From: a candidate division KSB1 bacterium
Lineage (GTDB): Bacteria; Electryoneota; RPQS01
Assembly (NCBI GenBank): GCA_016214895.1
Contig: JACRMR010000008.1
Coordinates: 186,001-250,000 of the forward strand
Direction: 5' to 3'
Length of the DNA stretch: 64,000 nucleotides
A program made the position numbers and the translations under genes. Of this stretch, positions 17,526 through 25,113 are shown in pieces. How positions within the stretch are numbered: position 1 is the first letter of the stretch; every line of letters starts with the position of its first letter. Under the pieces are notes generated by a model that saw only the letters and a program-made list of their open reading frames with translations, made no database searches and was not told the origin of the DNA.

Positions 17526-20123
17526 CTACCGCACCACTATGTTCACGATCTTGTTCGGGACGACGATGGTCTTCACCACCTGCTTGCCATCCAAGTGGGC
17601 GGCCACCTTGTCCAGCCCCTGCGCCAGCGCCGCCACGACATCGTCGGGCGAGTTAAGCGGAACCCGCAGGGTCTCCCGCAGCTTCCCATTCACCTGCACG
17701 GCAATCGTCACCTCGTCATCTCGCGCCTTGTCTTCGTCAAACGCTGGCCACGGTTCGTCAAACACACTGCCCGCGTGCCCGAATCCGTGCCAAAGCTCCT
17801 CGCACAAATGCGGCGCGCACGGGGCCAACAGCACGATCAATTTCTCGACGACCGCCTGCGTTGCGGGCGTCCGTTCCACGTGCTTCAGGTCGGATCCCAC
17901 CCAGCCATAGACCAGATTCGTCAGCTCCATCAGCCTCGCCAGCGCCGTATTGAACTGGAACTGCTGCAAATCCACGGATACCGCCTTAATCGTCTGATGC
18001 AGCTTCCGTTCGACATCGGCCGGTACTTCGGAATTCGGATTTCGGATTTCGGATTTTCCGACTGCCATTCCCAGCCGCCACACCCGGGCAATGAACCGCT
18101 CAACCCCCGTGATTCCCTGATCCGACCACTCGCCGCCCAGCGTGTAGTCGCCCATGAACATCATGAAGCACCTGAGCACATCGCTTCCGTGCTTCTTGAG
18201 CACGGCTTCCGGCGCGACGGAATTACCCTTGGACTTGGACATTCGCATGCCCTTGTTCAAGATCATGCCCTGATGAATCAGCCGCTGGAACGGCTCCTCA
18301 GAGTCAAGATACCCCGCGTCCTTTGCCACTTTCGTGAAGAACCGCGAGTAAATCAGATGCCCGGTCGCGTGCTCGGAACCGCCCACGTATTGGGCAATTG
18401 GCAGCATCTTGTTAAGACTTTGCTTAGTGAATGCCGCGCTGTCTAACTTCGCCTCAGGATAACGCATGAAGTACCACGAGGAATCCACAAACGTGTCCAT
18501 CGTATCCGGATCGCGCTCCGCCGGACCTCCACACGTGGGACAGGTCACGTTGATGAACGATTCCACGGCCGCCAGCGGTGACCTGCCCTTCGGTTTGTAT
18601 TCAACCACATTCTCAGGCAACAGCACGGGAAGGTCCGCCTCTGGCACAGTTACAACTCCGCACTTCGGGCAATAAATGACCGGAATCGGTGCCCCCCAAT
18701 AGCGCTGCCGGGAGATCGTCCAGTCCCGCAAATGCCAGGTCGTGGTCGGATTCCCCTTCCCGACCGCCTTCAGCTTCTCCCCCACCTTCCGAATTCCGGC
18801 GTCTGATTTCAGCCCGTCGAATTCCCCCGAGTTCATCATCACGCCATGATCCGTGAACGCTCCTCGGGGCTCCCCTCCACTTCCTGTGGGGGGGCCGGAG
18901 GGGGAGACTGGCCGGATCACTTCCTTAATCGGCAACCCGTACTTCTTGGCGAATTCGAAATCCCGTGTATCGTGCGCCGGCACGGCCATGACGGCACCGG
19001 TTCCGTACGACCCGATCACATAGTCTGCCACCCAGATCGGGACGCGCTCGCCTGTCAGGGGATGGGTGGCGTACGTCCCGGTGAACACACCGGTCTTCTC
19101 CCGGTCGCCCATGGTCCGATCCACCTCGGAGAGCGCCGTTGCCTCCTCGACATACGCCCGCACCTCCGCAGTCCGATCGGGCGAAACAAGATCCCACGCT
19201 CGTGGGTGCTCCGGCGCCAGCACCACATAAGTCACCCCAAACAGCGTATCCGCCCGCGTCGTAAACACTCTGATCGTCTGTCCCCCCCCCAACTCGCTTG
19301 GGGGGGCAGGGGGGGTTCCGGTTGATCCCCCTCCGTTCACGGGGGGGTTAGGGGGGGGACTCGGAACTTCAATTTTCAATTTTCGATTTTGAATTTCAAA
19401 TTCAATCTCCGTCCCCTCCGACTTCCCGATCCAATACCGTTGCATGGCCTTAGTCTTTTCAGGCCAGTCAATGCTGTCGAGCCCCTCCAGCAGCCGCTGA
19501 TTGTACTCCGTGATCTTATAGAACCACTGCTTCAGCTTCTTGCGGATGACCGCCGTCCCGCACCGTTCGCAGGTATTATCGGCCGCGACCTGTTCGTTGG
19601 CCAGCACGGTCTGACAATTCGGGCACCAGTTGACCAGCGACTCTTTCTGATACGCCAGCCCGCGCTTGTACATCAGCAGGAACCACCACTGTGTCCATTT
19701 GTAGTAGTCCGGCTGGGAGGTATTGACCTCGTAATCCCAGTCGTACATCGCGCCGATGCGTTTGAGTTGCTCGCGCATGAACTTAATGTTCTGCTGTGTC
19801 GAGATCGCCGGATGCACCCCGGTCTTGATCGCGTAGTTCTCGGCGGGCAGGCCGAACGCGTCAAACCCCATCGGCTCGAACACGTTATAGCCCTGCATGC
19901 GCTTGAACCGCGCGTAGGTATCGGTCGGCGCGTAGCAGTACCAGTGCCCCATGTGCAGCTTATCGCCGGACGGGTAGGAGAACATGGTCAGCACATAGTG
20001 GACCGGCTTCGGCGAGTCCGGATCAAACCGGTACGTCCCCTGCTCTTCCCACCACGACTGCCACTTCGCCTCCACCTCGGCGAACGGGTACTGCTGTTCG
20101 GAAATATGTTTGATTTCGTTCAT
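17526..20123 (-). CDS. leuS: Leucyl-tRNA synthetase with repeat-derived insertions
   Basis: Class I synthetase charging tRNA-Leu. The start is the ATG at 20123 (MNEIKHISEQQYPF); the frame is open further upstream, but that sequence is repeat-like and not LeuRS. Signatures are HMGH (in DKLHMGHWYCYAP), NWCPNCQTVLANEQV with a zinc-knuckle CxxC pair, the CP1 editing domain, SRQRYWGAPIP, and RMSKSKGNS. Length 865. Three surface loops contain material matching dispersed repeats: about residues 240-281 (Pro/Gly-rich, roughly 30 residues longer than usual), about 405-420, and about 688-700. These keep frame, so the enzyme should be functional. Upstream 20124-20280 is full of palindromes. Confidence 0.96.
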   Translation of the reverse strand: MNEIKHISEQQYPFAEVEAKWQSWWEEQGTYRFDPDSPKPVHYVLTMFSYPSGDKLHMGHWYCYAPTDTYARFKRMQGYNVFEPMGFDAFGLPAENYAIKTGVHPAISTQQNIKFMREQLKRIGAMYDWDYEVNTSQPDYYKWTQWWFLLMYKRGLAYQKESLVNWCPNCQTVLANEQVAADNTCERCGTAVIRKKLKQWFYKITEYNQRLLEGLDSIDWPEKTKAMQRYWIGKSEGTEIEFEIQNRKLKIEVPSPPPNPPVNGGGSTGTPPAPPSELGGGQTIRVFTTRADTLFGVTYVVLAPEHPRAWDLVSPDRTAEVRAYVEEATALSEVDRTMGDREKTGVFTGTYATHPLTGERVPIWVADYVIGSYGTGAVMAVPAHDTRDFEFAKKYGLPIKEVIRPVSPSGPPTGSGGEPRGAFTDHGVMMNSGEFDGLKSDAGIRKVGEKLKAVGKGNPTTTWHLRDWTISRQRYWGAPIPVIYCPKCGVVTVPEADLPVLLPENVVEYKPKGRSPLAAVESFINVTCPTCGGPAERDPDTMDTFVDSSWYFMRYPEAKLDSAAFTKQSLNKMLPIAQYVGGSEHATGHLIYSRFFTKVAKDAGYLDSEEPFQRLIHQGMILNKGMRMSKSKGNSVAPEAVLKKHGSDVLRCFMMFMGDYTLGGEWSDQGITGVERFIARVWRLGMAVGKSEIRNPNSEVPADVERKLHQTIKAVSVDLQQFQFNTALARLMELTNLVYGWVGSDLKHVERTPATQAVVEKLIVLLAPCAPHLCEELWHGFGHAGSVFDEPWPAFDEDKARDDEVTIAVQVNGKLRETLRVPLNSPDDVVAALAQGLDKVAAHLDGKQVVKTIVVPNKIVNIVVR
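18021..18060. repeat. AT-rich GGATTTC-type tract inside leuS
   Basis: This is a run of near-repeats of GGATTTC (GGAATTC, GGATTTC, GGATTTC, GGATTTT) that codes for SEIRNPNSE on the minus strand, in the variable linker before the LeuRS anticodon-binding domain. Similar pyrimidine-rich tracts lie beside palindromes at 14741-14770 and 24690-24740. Confidence 0.6.
18862..18908. repeat. G/C-rich palindrome inside leuS
   Basis: CTCCCCTCC and GGAGGGGGAG form arms around an inner CCAC...TGG segment. On the minus strand the palindrome codes for the Ser/Gly/Pro-rich SPSGPPTGSGGEPRG in the loop before the conserved GVMMNSGEFDG of LeuRS. It is in frame, and its composition is unlike the flanking coding sequence. 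Confidence 0.6.
19281..19405. repeat. Double palindrome plus AT-rich tract inserted in leuS
   Basis: Two homopolymer-rich hairpins (C7/G7 around AACTCGCTT; CCCCC/GGGGG around the following segment) are followed by an AT-rich tract of TTCAATTTT and TTTCGATTTT units. The tract recurs next to a REP copy at 24697-24740, where the shared stretch begins CTCGGAACTTCAATTTT. On the minus strand it codes for a Lys-rich then Pro/Gly-rich peptide interrupting LeuRS between the WIGKSEG and VFTTRADTLFG blocks, which are normally about 15 residues apart. Confidence 0.75.
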
Positions 20124-20130
20124 GGTTCTA

Positions 20131-20290
20131 TCGTAGGGGCGGGTCCGCGACCCGCCCGCGTTAGTAGCGCCGCACAGCCGTGCGCGATCTTCCCGAAGCA
20201 CCTCACGAACCAAAATTCGCAGCCAATTCAAAACCCCACTGTCGTCCTGAAGGCCGTCTTCGGCCTGACGGATCACTGACAGTCTCTAAT
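20131..20290. repeat. Palindrome-rich intergenic region upstream of leuS
   Basis: 20137-20157 is a perfect 9-bp hairpin (GGGCGGGTC/GACCCGCCC, 3-base loop). About 20250-20268 holds AGGCCG/CGGCCT around TCTT. GATCACTGA near 20271 is complementary to TCAGTGATC near 20310, close to the end of the AlbA_2 gene. These resemble generic dispersed intergenic palindromes. No gene is seen between 20124 and 20332, and no clear leuS promoter. Confidence 0.6.
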
Positions 20291-20332
20291 TTCAGTCAAC
20301 GATATCTCAGTGATCATATAGTGAGATCGAGC

Positions 20333-22336
20333 CTACCTCGGAGAACGGGCATTCCGAGCCTCCCATTCAGCGTATGACGATTTGAACTTCTCCTCAGTCG
20401 GGAGCAGCTTTATTGCATTGTCATAAGCGGCTCTGATATCTCTGGCTTGTCCACGAACTCGCTGAAGTGTAACAGCCAAATCAAGATAGTACCATGCGAT
20501 TTGCTGAGGATCGACGCCAAGCTGGGTGGAGCGCCGGAGAAGCTCGATTGCCTCTAGTCTTAGCCGCTTGATTGTATGCCAATTAGTGTTGCGCGCATGA
20601 TACATCTCATTCGCAATTGCAATCTTGACCTTGGCATAATCGTGCAGGAATTCAGAGTTTGTATCGAAGGAAGCATACACCTGAGCCATCAATACATGAG
20701 CTTTCTGATTCTCACGTACGCGTTTGAAGGCAATCGCAACATCGTACGGCGCATTTGCGTACTCTGTCTCCGGCAATTCGTCGATGACCTGCCGCGCCTT
20801 CAAATTTAGATTAGAACCCAAGTAGATTCTAAACATTCTTAGATAAGGTTGTTCTCCCTCGGATCGCAGTGGCTGCGCTCGGAATTCGTTGAACACTCGT
20901 TCGGCTGCTGGGAGATCGTCGCGCTCGGCATAAAACTGAATCAGCTGGGCCGCAACTGCGCCAGAGCTCGGCTGCCCTTTGAACACGTCTTCCAGTCTCC
21001 TTATGGCAGGAGCCCGCTCGCCGATCGACCACATGTAGGCGGCCTCACTTACCGCCTGTAAAACAATGTACTTAGGGTGAGCTGGCAGAATCACGCGAAA
21101 GTACGTTCGTTCAACATCGAAATCAAAGACTGGACGACTTGAACCATGATCCGCCATCACGCGCCGCATCTTGGGAATGCCAGTTCCACGCATTTCAGCG
21201 AGTTGAAGTTCTTTCAACAATTCTCCAATTCGCCGGTTGCGGGCTGGAACTGGAGGAACGGGTCGCGCTGATTGCAAATGCTCCATCGTTATTCCGGGCA
21301 CAGGACCGGGATAACTTATGATTTCAAGTCTGTCTGGATAAACATGAATCTTATTGGGTTCGCTTGGTTGGTCATATCCACGGTGATAATATGCGTTGAC
21401 AACTGCCTCCTCTAGAGCCTCGTAAGGATACCCGACTGTCCGTTCTGCAAGTGCTCTTCCCGGAATCTTCCTCACATGAGCGTTCGTCAAATTCTCTAAA
21501 TAGCTCAATATCTCCGTGATCTGATAGCTGATTGGACCCGTGAATAGCTTCTCTTCAAAGAGATTGCCCCCGGCGTCGTCGCGATACATCGCGAGTTCCA
21601 ATTTGCAGCCAGGAAAGTGCCGCTCTGGTTTCTCGGCGAAAAAGAGTAATCCGATATTTCGCGGAACAAGTTTCCCGCCGACATCCTTTGTGACTCGAAT
21701 CGACTCGTAGAGGGCTGTATCGGGAATCGGTGGTGTTGAGTTCAACAAGTCGCTTCCAATATCTTGCAGAAATCTCTTAACCAGCAGCGGCGAAATATCC
21801 GTAAGTGTTGAGGCGTGGTTTGGCCTATCGTCAAATGGAATCTTCGCTGTCTGTTCGCGGAGCTGAGCTTCTTGTGCCGTTGTCGCCTTGACCGTTTCTG
21901 AGTTTACTCGAATTGGCAAACAGTTCTCACTGAAATTCCGTGGGTCAGGACCGATGTGTGGCCTGTTGTCGCTAGCGGGTGCCCAGACTACAAGCAAGTG
22001 CTTGCTATCATAGACAAGCGGTACAATGATCGGTTGAAATTCTGTTTGAACTCGAGTCTTACACAGACGACGGATTTCTTGTTGAGTCGCTTCCAATGAC
22101 TCTGCTGGAAGACCAGCTGGCGGAAGAATCGGAAGTCCATCTTTAGTATCTATTCCAATAATAACGTATCCGCCGTTTACATTCTGAAAATCATTCGCAA
22201 ATGCAACAATTGTAGCGATAATATGCGGCTTAGTGGCCACTGAAAAGCCCCTCTTGTACTCAATTCGATTGCTTTCGACGGTACGGGCCTGGACCAGATC
22301 GTCAATGTTGATTGGTAAGAGATTCATGAGATTCAC
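20333..22336 (-). CDS. AlbA_2 (Schlafen-type) / RecG-like ATPase-fold protein with C-terminal TPR region
   Basis: A 667-residue protein. Residues about 15-125 match the AlbA_2 putative DNA-binding domain (ESNRIEYKRG, then GGYVIIGIDTKDG). Residues about 225-420 match the HATPase_c_4 module of RecG-like/Schlafen-type regulators (EEAVVNAYYHRGY and MRGTGIPKM). From about 425 to the end is helical and TPR-like. G+C is visibly lower (near half) than in flanking genes, suggesting transfer. Such proteins are known as regulators and in defence islands; the role here is unproven. It neighbours RAYT and HEPN/MNT genes. There is no obvious partner gene in an operon with it. Confidence 0.75.
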   Translation of the reverse strand: MNLMNLLPINIDDLVQARTVESNRIEYKRGFSVATKPHIIATIVAFANDFQNVNGGYVIIGIDTKDGLPILPPAGLPAESLEATQQEIRRLCKTRVQTEFQPIIVPLVYDSKHLLVVWAPASDNRPHIGPDPRNFSENCLPIRVNSETVKATTAQEAQLREQTAKIPFDDRPNHASTLTDISPLLVKRFLQDIGSDLLNSTPPIPDTALYESIRVTKDVGGKLVPRNIGLLFFAEKPERHFPGCKLELAMYRDDAGGNLFEEKLFTGPISYQITEILSYLENLTNAHVRKIPGRALAERTVGYPYEALEEAVVNAYYHRGYDQPSEPNKIHVYPDRLEIISYPGPVPGITMEHLQSARPVPPVPARNRRIGELLKELQLAEMRGTGIPKMRRVMADHGSSRPVFDFDVERTYFRVILPAHPKYIVLQAVSEAAYMWSIGERAPAIRRLEDVFKGQPSSGAVAAQLIQFYAERDDLPAAERVFNEFRAQPLRSEGEQPYLRMFRIYLGSNLNLKARQVIDELPETEYANAPYDVAIAFKRVRENQKAHVLMAQVYASFDTNSEFLHDYAKVKIAIANEMYHARNTNWHTIKRLRLEAIELLRRSTQLGVDPQQIAWYYLDLAVTLQRVRGQARDIRAAYDNAIKLLPTEEKFKSSYAEWEARNARSPR

Positions 22337-22351
22337 TCACTTGTTTATTTC

Positions 22352-22671
22352 GCGGCGGCATGTGTCGGCACCAGTGGTGTCTAATTATAAGTTGAGCAGG
22401 GATCTGCGGTTAGTGTTGGTGGGCCTTCGTCCAGATGCAAGAGGTTTTATCGCGGCGGCATGGTGTCGGCACATGCCCCGCTCGGGATAAGTCCTGCAGT
22501 GACACGCGTCATTCGCATCGGCGTGTCCCGCTTCATGAATTCACATCCGGGACCGGTGACGGTCCCGGTATTTCTACTGCGGCGGCATGTCTCTTGAGCA
22601 TTGACATGCCCCGCTCGGGATAACTTTCGCGGCAACAGGCGTCGTTCGCATTGACATGCCCCGCTCGGGAC
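22352..22671 (+). repeat. Cluster of REP-like palindromes upstream of the RAYT gene's 3' side
   Basis: Degenerate copy at 22352-22380, copy at 22452-22486, full copy at 22580-22620 (stem GGCATGTC/GACATGCC, tail CCCGCTCGGGA), and a 3' half copy at 22649-22671. Between them are other hairpins: GACACGC/GCGTGTC (22501-22527) and CCGGGACC/GGTCCCGG (22547-22568). The cores share one orientation on the + strand. The region between 22337 and 22690 holds no gene. Confidence 0.88.
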
Positions 22672-22690
22672 TCCCCGCGCGTGTCGCAAG

Positions 22691-23224
22691 TCAGCTCAGC
22701 TTCGGCCCAATCAAATCCGTCGCGACCGTCACAATCCCCTTCCCAATCTCCCAGTAGTCCCGCGCGCTCGACCAGAGGTAGCGTTCGGGTGCTTCGACAA
22801 ATTCGCGCTTCACCGGATTCGCGTGAAGGTAATCCAACATCGTGTGCGCAACTGCGTTGTTTATCACCGCCACATCATCGAAGCGTCGTCGCCAACGCAG
22901 TTCTCCGAGCGGGGCATGTCCGGCCTCAAGAGACATGCCGCCGCGAATCAGATTCCAGTCTCGCGCTGTGGACACCTTGAAGGCGCGTACCAATTCCGAG
23001 ATCTGATCGCCGTCCTCGGTTTGCATCAGCAGCGCGTGCAGATGATCCGGCATCAGCACGTAGCCCGCGCATTGGATTCCGAGCCGGCTGCGGCAGCGCT
23101 CGAACTCAAGCAGTATCGCGCGACAGATCGGCTCGCGCACAAACCAGCTCCCCCGCTCTTCCGTCACCGCGGTGATGAAATGCACACCACCCGCTACCGA
23201 ATTCGTGCGATGTCGTCGCAACAT
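22691..23224 (-). CDS. REP-associated tyrosine transposase (RAYT, Y1/IS200-like)
   Basis: A 177-residue single-strand DNA transposase of the Y1 (Transposase_17) family. It shows HFITAVTEERG near the N-terminus, the HUH metal motif in VLMPDHLHALLM, and the catalytic tyrosine in DYLHANPVKREFV. RAYTs bind and cut REP palindromes, and matching REP copies flank this gene on both sides at 22580-22671 and 23251-23294. A complete REP palindrome lies inside the coding sequence (22903-22944), adding RGGMSLEAGHAPLGE between the helical part and the conserved WRRRFDD. The frame is intact, so the protein is probably active. It is a single gene without terminal repeats of its own. Confidence 0.92.
   Translation of the reverse strand: MLRRHRTNSVAGGVHFITAVTEERGSWFVREPICRAILLEFERCRSRLGIQCAGYVLMPDHLHALLMQTEDGDQISELVRAFKVSTARDWNLIRGGMSLEAGHAPLGELRWRRRFDDVAVINNAVAHTMLDYLHANPVKREFVEAPERYLWSSARDYWEIGKGIVTVATDLIGPKLS
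22903..22944 (-). repeat. REP-like palindrome within the RAYT coding sequence
   Basis: Read along the gene, this is CGGCGGCATGTC, an 11-base loop, then GACATGCC-type arm and CCCGCTCGG, which is the same core as the flanking REPs but in the opposite orientation on the chromosome. The 8-bp stem is perfect. It is translated in frame. Confidence 0.85.
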
Positions 23225-23250
23225 GACTTAGATCTCTGGATCGGATTCGT

Positions 23251-23294
23251 CCGCGGCGGCATGTCTCTTGAGCATTGACATGCCCCGCTCGGGA
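23251..23294 (+). repeat. REP-like palindrome
   Basis: Full-length copy with stem GGCATGTC/GACATGCC and tail CCCGCTCGGGA, between the RAYT start (23224) and the HEPN gene. It is in the same orientation as the copies at 22580-22671, so the RAYT gene is bracketed by direct repeats. Confidence 0.88.
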
Positions 23295-23313
23295 GAGCTT
23301 TCAACATGATAGA

Positions 23314-23697
23314 TTACGTCAACCTCGCCCTGACGAATTCACAAATTGTCTCCGCCATCTTGAGTGCTCGCTTGGCATTGGTCTGGCTTGGCCAAAACAT
23401 GTCGTCATACCGCATTTCGACGGCGAACGGACTCAGCTCCTGTCCGATTTCCTTGATTTCCGAGAACGCGCGATCCCGCGACTCACACAACGTGATCAGC
23501 TTCTCAAGGTTGTGAATGAACGGAAACTCAATCTCGAACCGAGCGAGGTAAGCTTTCAGGAACTTCTCCGCCGCCTGCTGCGCATGAAAACACGCGGAAT
23601 CGAGGGAGACTCCGGCCTCTATGAGCGTGCGAGCAGCGGCGAGATCGCTTTCCCCTTTCGCGATCATTCCCGCCGCCAATTCACGCGGGCCGTTCAT
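23314..23697 (-). CDS. HEPN-domain protein
   Basis: A 127-residue all-helical protein of the HEPN family (PF05168 type): ACFHAQQAAEKFLKAYL followed by FIHNLEKLITLC. The start is taken as the ATG at 23697 (MNGPRELAAGM), which overlaps the end of the upstream nucleotidyltransferase gene by 17 bases, the standard MNT-HEPN layout. The R-x4-6-H ribonuclease motif of HepT-type toxins is not visible, so whether it acts as an RNase toxin is uncertain. The pair may be a toxin-antitoxin or a minimal nucleotidyltransferase system. Confidence 0.8.
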   Translation of the reverse strand: MNGPRELAAGMIAKGESDLAAARTLIEAGVSLDSACFHAQQAAEKFLKAYLARFEIEFPFIHNLEKLITLCESRDRAFSEIKEIGQELSPFAVEMRYDDMFWPSQTNAKRALKMAETICEFVRARLT

Positions 23698-24007
23698 ACA
23701 ATACCTTTCCCTCTCGAACGGCCGTGGTAATGAACGCCTGCCGTACATCCTTCCATGCTTCGATTTCCGCCGGGGTATAAACCAGCAAGTCGGTCTGGAC
23801 CATGATGTCGCTCAGGGTCCCATAGATCGGAGCGGCGCGTTCCCAGCGCGGCTTGTCCGAGTCAGCCACAACCAGCAAGTCTAAATCACTGTGGGCATGC
23901 TCGGTACCGCGCGCGCGACTTCCGAACAAGATCACTTTGTGCGGATGAATTGCCTTGACGATTCGATCAACGATTTCGCTGATGACTACCTGGTTCAGAC
24001 TTTGCAT
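23681..24007 (-). CDS. Minimal nucleotidyltransferase (MNT)
   Basis: A 108-residue NTase-fold protein partnered with the downstream HEPN gene. The catalytic signature is complete: LFGSRARGTEHAHSDLDLLV (GSxARG then DxD), with a third acidic residue in VQTDLLVY. In characterised MntA-HepT pairs the NTase AMPylates and silences the HEPN toxin; here only the family assignment is supported. It is transcribed first, and its stop lies inside the HEPN start region. It sits in the accessory island among REP elements. Confidence 0.85.
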   Translation of the reverse strand: MQSLNQVVISEIVDRIVKAIHPHKVILFGSRARGTEHAHSDLDLLVVADSDKPRWERAAPIYGTLSDIMVQTDLLVYTPAEIEAWKDVRQAFITTAVREGKVLYERPA

Positions 24008-24031
24008 GCATGCTTGCTTTCTGTGCAGTTC

Positions 24032-24604
24032 TTACACTCTAACCGCCCCCCGAAACCCCCTCGCCGCATAGTAAGACTCCGCGCCGTTGTGATACGTGAA
24101 GACATGGTCGTAGCGACGATCGCAAAAGATCGCGCCGCCGAGTTTTCTGATCTCAGCCGGTGTTTTCACCCAGCTCGAGGTCTTCGTATCGAAATTTCCC
24201 AGGGCTTGCAGTTCGCGATATTGCTCTTCGGTCAACAGCTCAATCCCCATCGCCGTTGCCAGATCCAGCGCGCTATTTTCCGGCTTATGCTCTTTCCTCG
24301 ACTCCAGCGCTTCCCGGTCATAGCACAGACTTCTGCGCCCCTTCGGACTTTCCGCCGCACAATCACAAAAAATGATCTCGCCCGTCTTTTTGTCGTGACC
24401 TACCACATCCGGTTCGCCGCCGCTGCGCTCCATTTCAGAGAGCGACCAAAGTTGGTCCGGCTTGGCCTCGAGCCTCGCCTGCACCTTGGCCCATTCCAGA
24501 CCCTTGTGCCGGTTCATATTCTGTTCAAACCGGGCTTTCAAGACTGTGAGCAATTCTGCCCGCCGTGCTGTTGACAAATGCTTGTTGCTGCTCTTGTTAC
24601 TCAT
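24032..24604 (-). CDS. DUF4256 family protein
   Basis: A 190-residue cytosolic protein; the ATG at 24604 (MSNKSSNKHLSTARRAELL) is chosen because the frame upstream runs into a REP element. Recognisable DUF4256 features are LKARFEQNMNRHKGLEW, SGGEPDVVGHD, FCDCAAESPKGRRSLCYDRE and, at the end, CDRRYDHVFTYHNGAESYY. The family is widespread as a single-copy gene in unrelated bacteria and has no established function. It ends 24 bases before the MNT gene start but is probably unrelated to it. Confidence 0.85.
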   Translation of the reverse strand: MSNKSSNKHLSTARRAELLTVLKARFEQNMNRHKGLEWAKVQARLEAKPDQLWSLSEMERSGGEPDVVGHDKKTGEIIFCDCAAESPKGRRSLCYDREALESRKEHKPENSALDLATAMGIELLTEEQYRELQALGNFDTKTSSWVKTPAEIRKLGGAIFCDRRYDHVFTYHNGAESYYAARGFRGAVRV

Positions 24605-24645
24605 ACTCTGATCTTGTCTCCTTCTTAGCGCTTCAGCCCTTTTGC

Positions 24646-24686
24646 CCGGCGGCATGTCTCTTGAGCATTGACCTGCCCCGCTCGGA
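24646..24686 (+). repeat. REP-like palindrome upstream of the DUF4256 gene
   Basis: Core CGGCGGCATGTC, TCTTGAGCATT loop, GACCTGCC arm (one mismatch in the stem) and tail CCCGCTCGG. The AT-rich tract that follows (24690-24740) is the one also found inside leuS. Confidence 0.85.
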
Positions 24687-24878
24687 ATCGGAATCTCGGA
24701 ACTTCAATTTTTGATTTTCAATTTTCGGTTTTCGATTTCCCTCCCCCCGCCTCTCCCCCACCATTTCTGCCCCACCAACCCAAATTTACAACTATTTTCC
24801 GTTCAACGCCTTAGCGTTTGCAGCTCCCCGCGCAAGTCCTAAATGTTCAACTATTTGTTGCTTTTATAAAAATATCGC

Positions 24879-24908
24879 TTGACTCTTGGTTGATTTCAGT
24901 AGTATATT
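24879..24908 (+). promoter_or_regulatory. Orphan sigma70-type promoter
   Basis: TTGACT (24879-24884), 18-base spacer, TATATT (24903-24908), in an AT-rich patch that contrasts with its surroundings. It has the same -35, spacing and -10 as the promoter at 15850. No + strand gene follows before the convergent hydrolase gene ends at 25168. Confidence 0.5.
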
Positions 24909-25072
24909 AACCGCGTCACATCACTCCCCACCGAGGCGCATCAAGTCCCCGAACCCGCCGGCCACAGCATCGGCCTCATCGTTCACCATTCCTCGTTTAT
25001 CGTTTCCTCCCCTCGCCGAGCGCACGCATGCTGCGCGACCAAAGCTCATTCATGGCCGCTCAGCTTCGCAGC

Positions 25073-25113
25073 CCGTCCCCCCTTTCAAGGGGGGACGATA
25101 GGGGGGTTCAGTC
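25073..25113. repeat. GTCCCCCC/GGGGGGAC palindrome in a gene-free stretch
   Basis: A perfect hairpin around TTTCAA followed by a G-run, akin to the palindromes inserted in leuS. The whole stretch 24690-25167 holds this element, an AT-rich tract, the orphan promoter and GTTCCTTG-type low-complexity sequence (25133-25160), with no supportable gene. Confidence 0.6.

Noticed and set aside
17526-20276. leuS starting at 20276
   Set aside because: The extra 51 residues read through palindromic intergenic sequence and have no LeuRS counterpart; MNEIKHISEQQYPF at 20123 is the natural start.
24886-25101. Small + strand gene downstream of the orphan promoter
   Set aside because: The start codon precedes the expected transcript start, the frame crosses a palindrome, and composition and motifs give no coding support.
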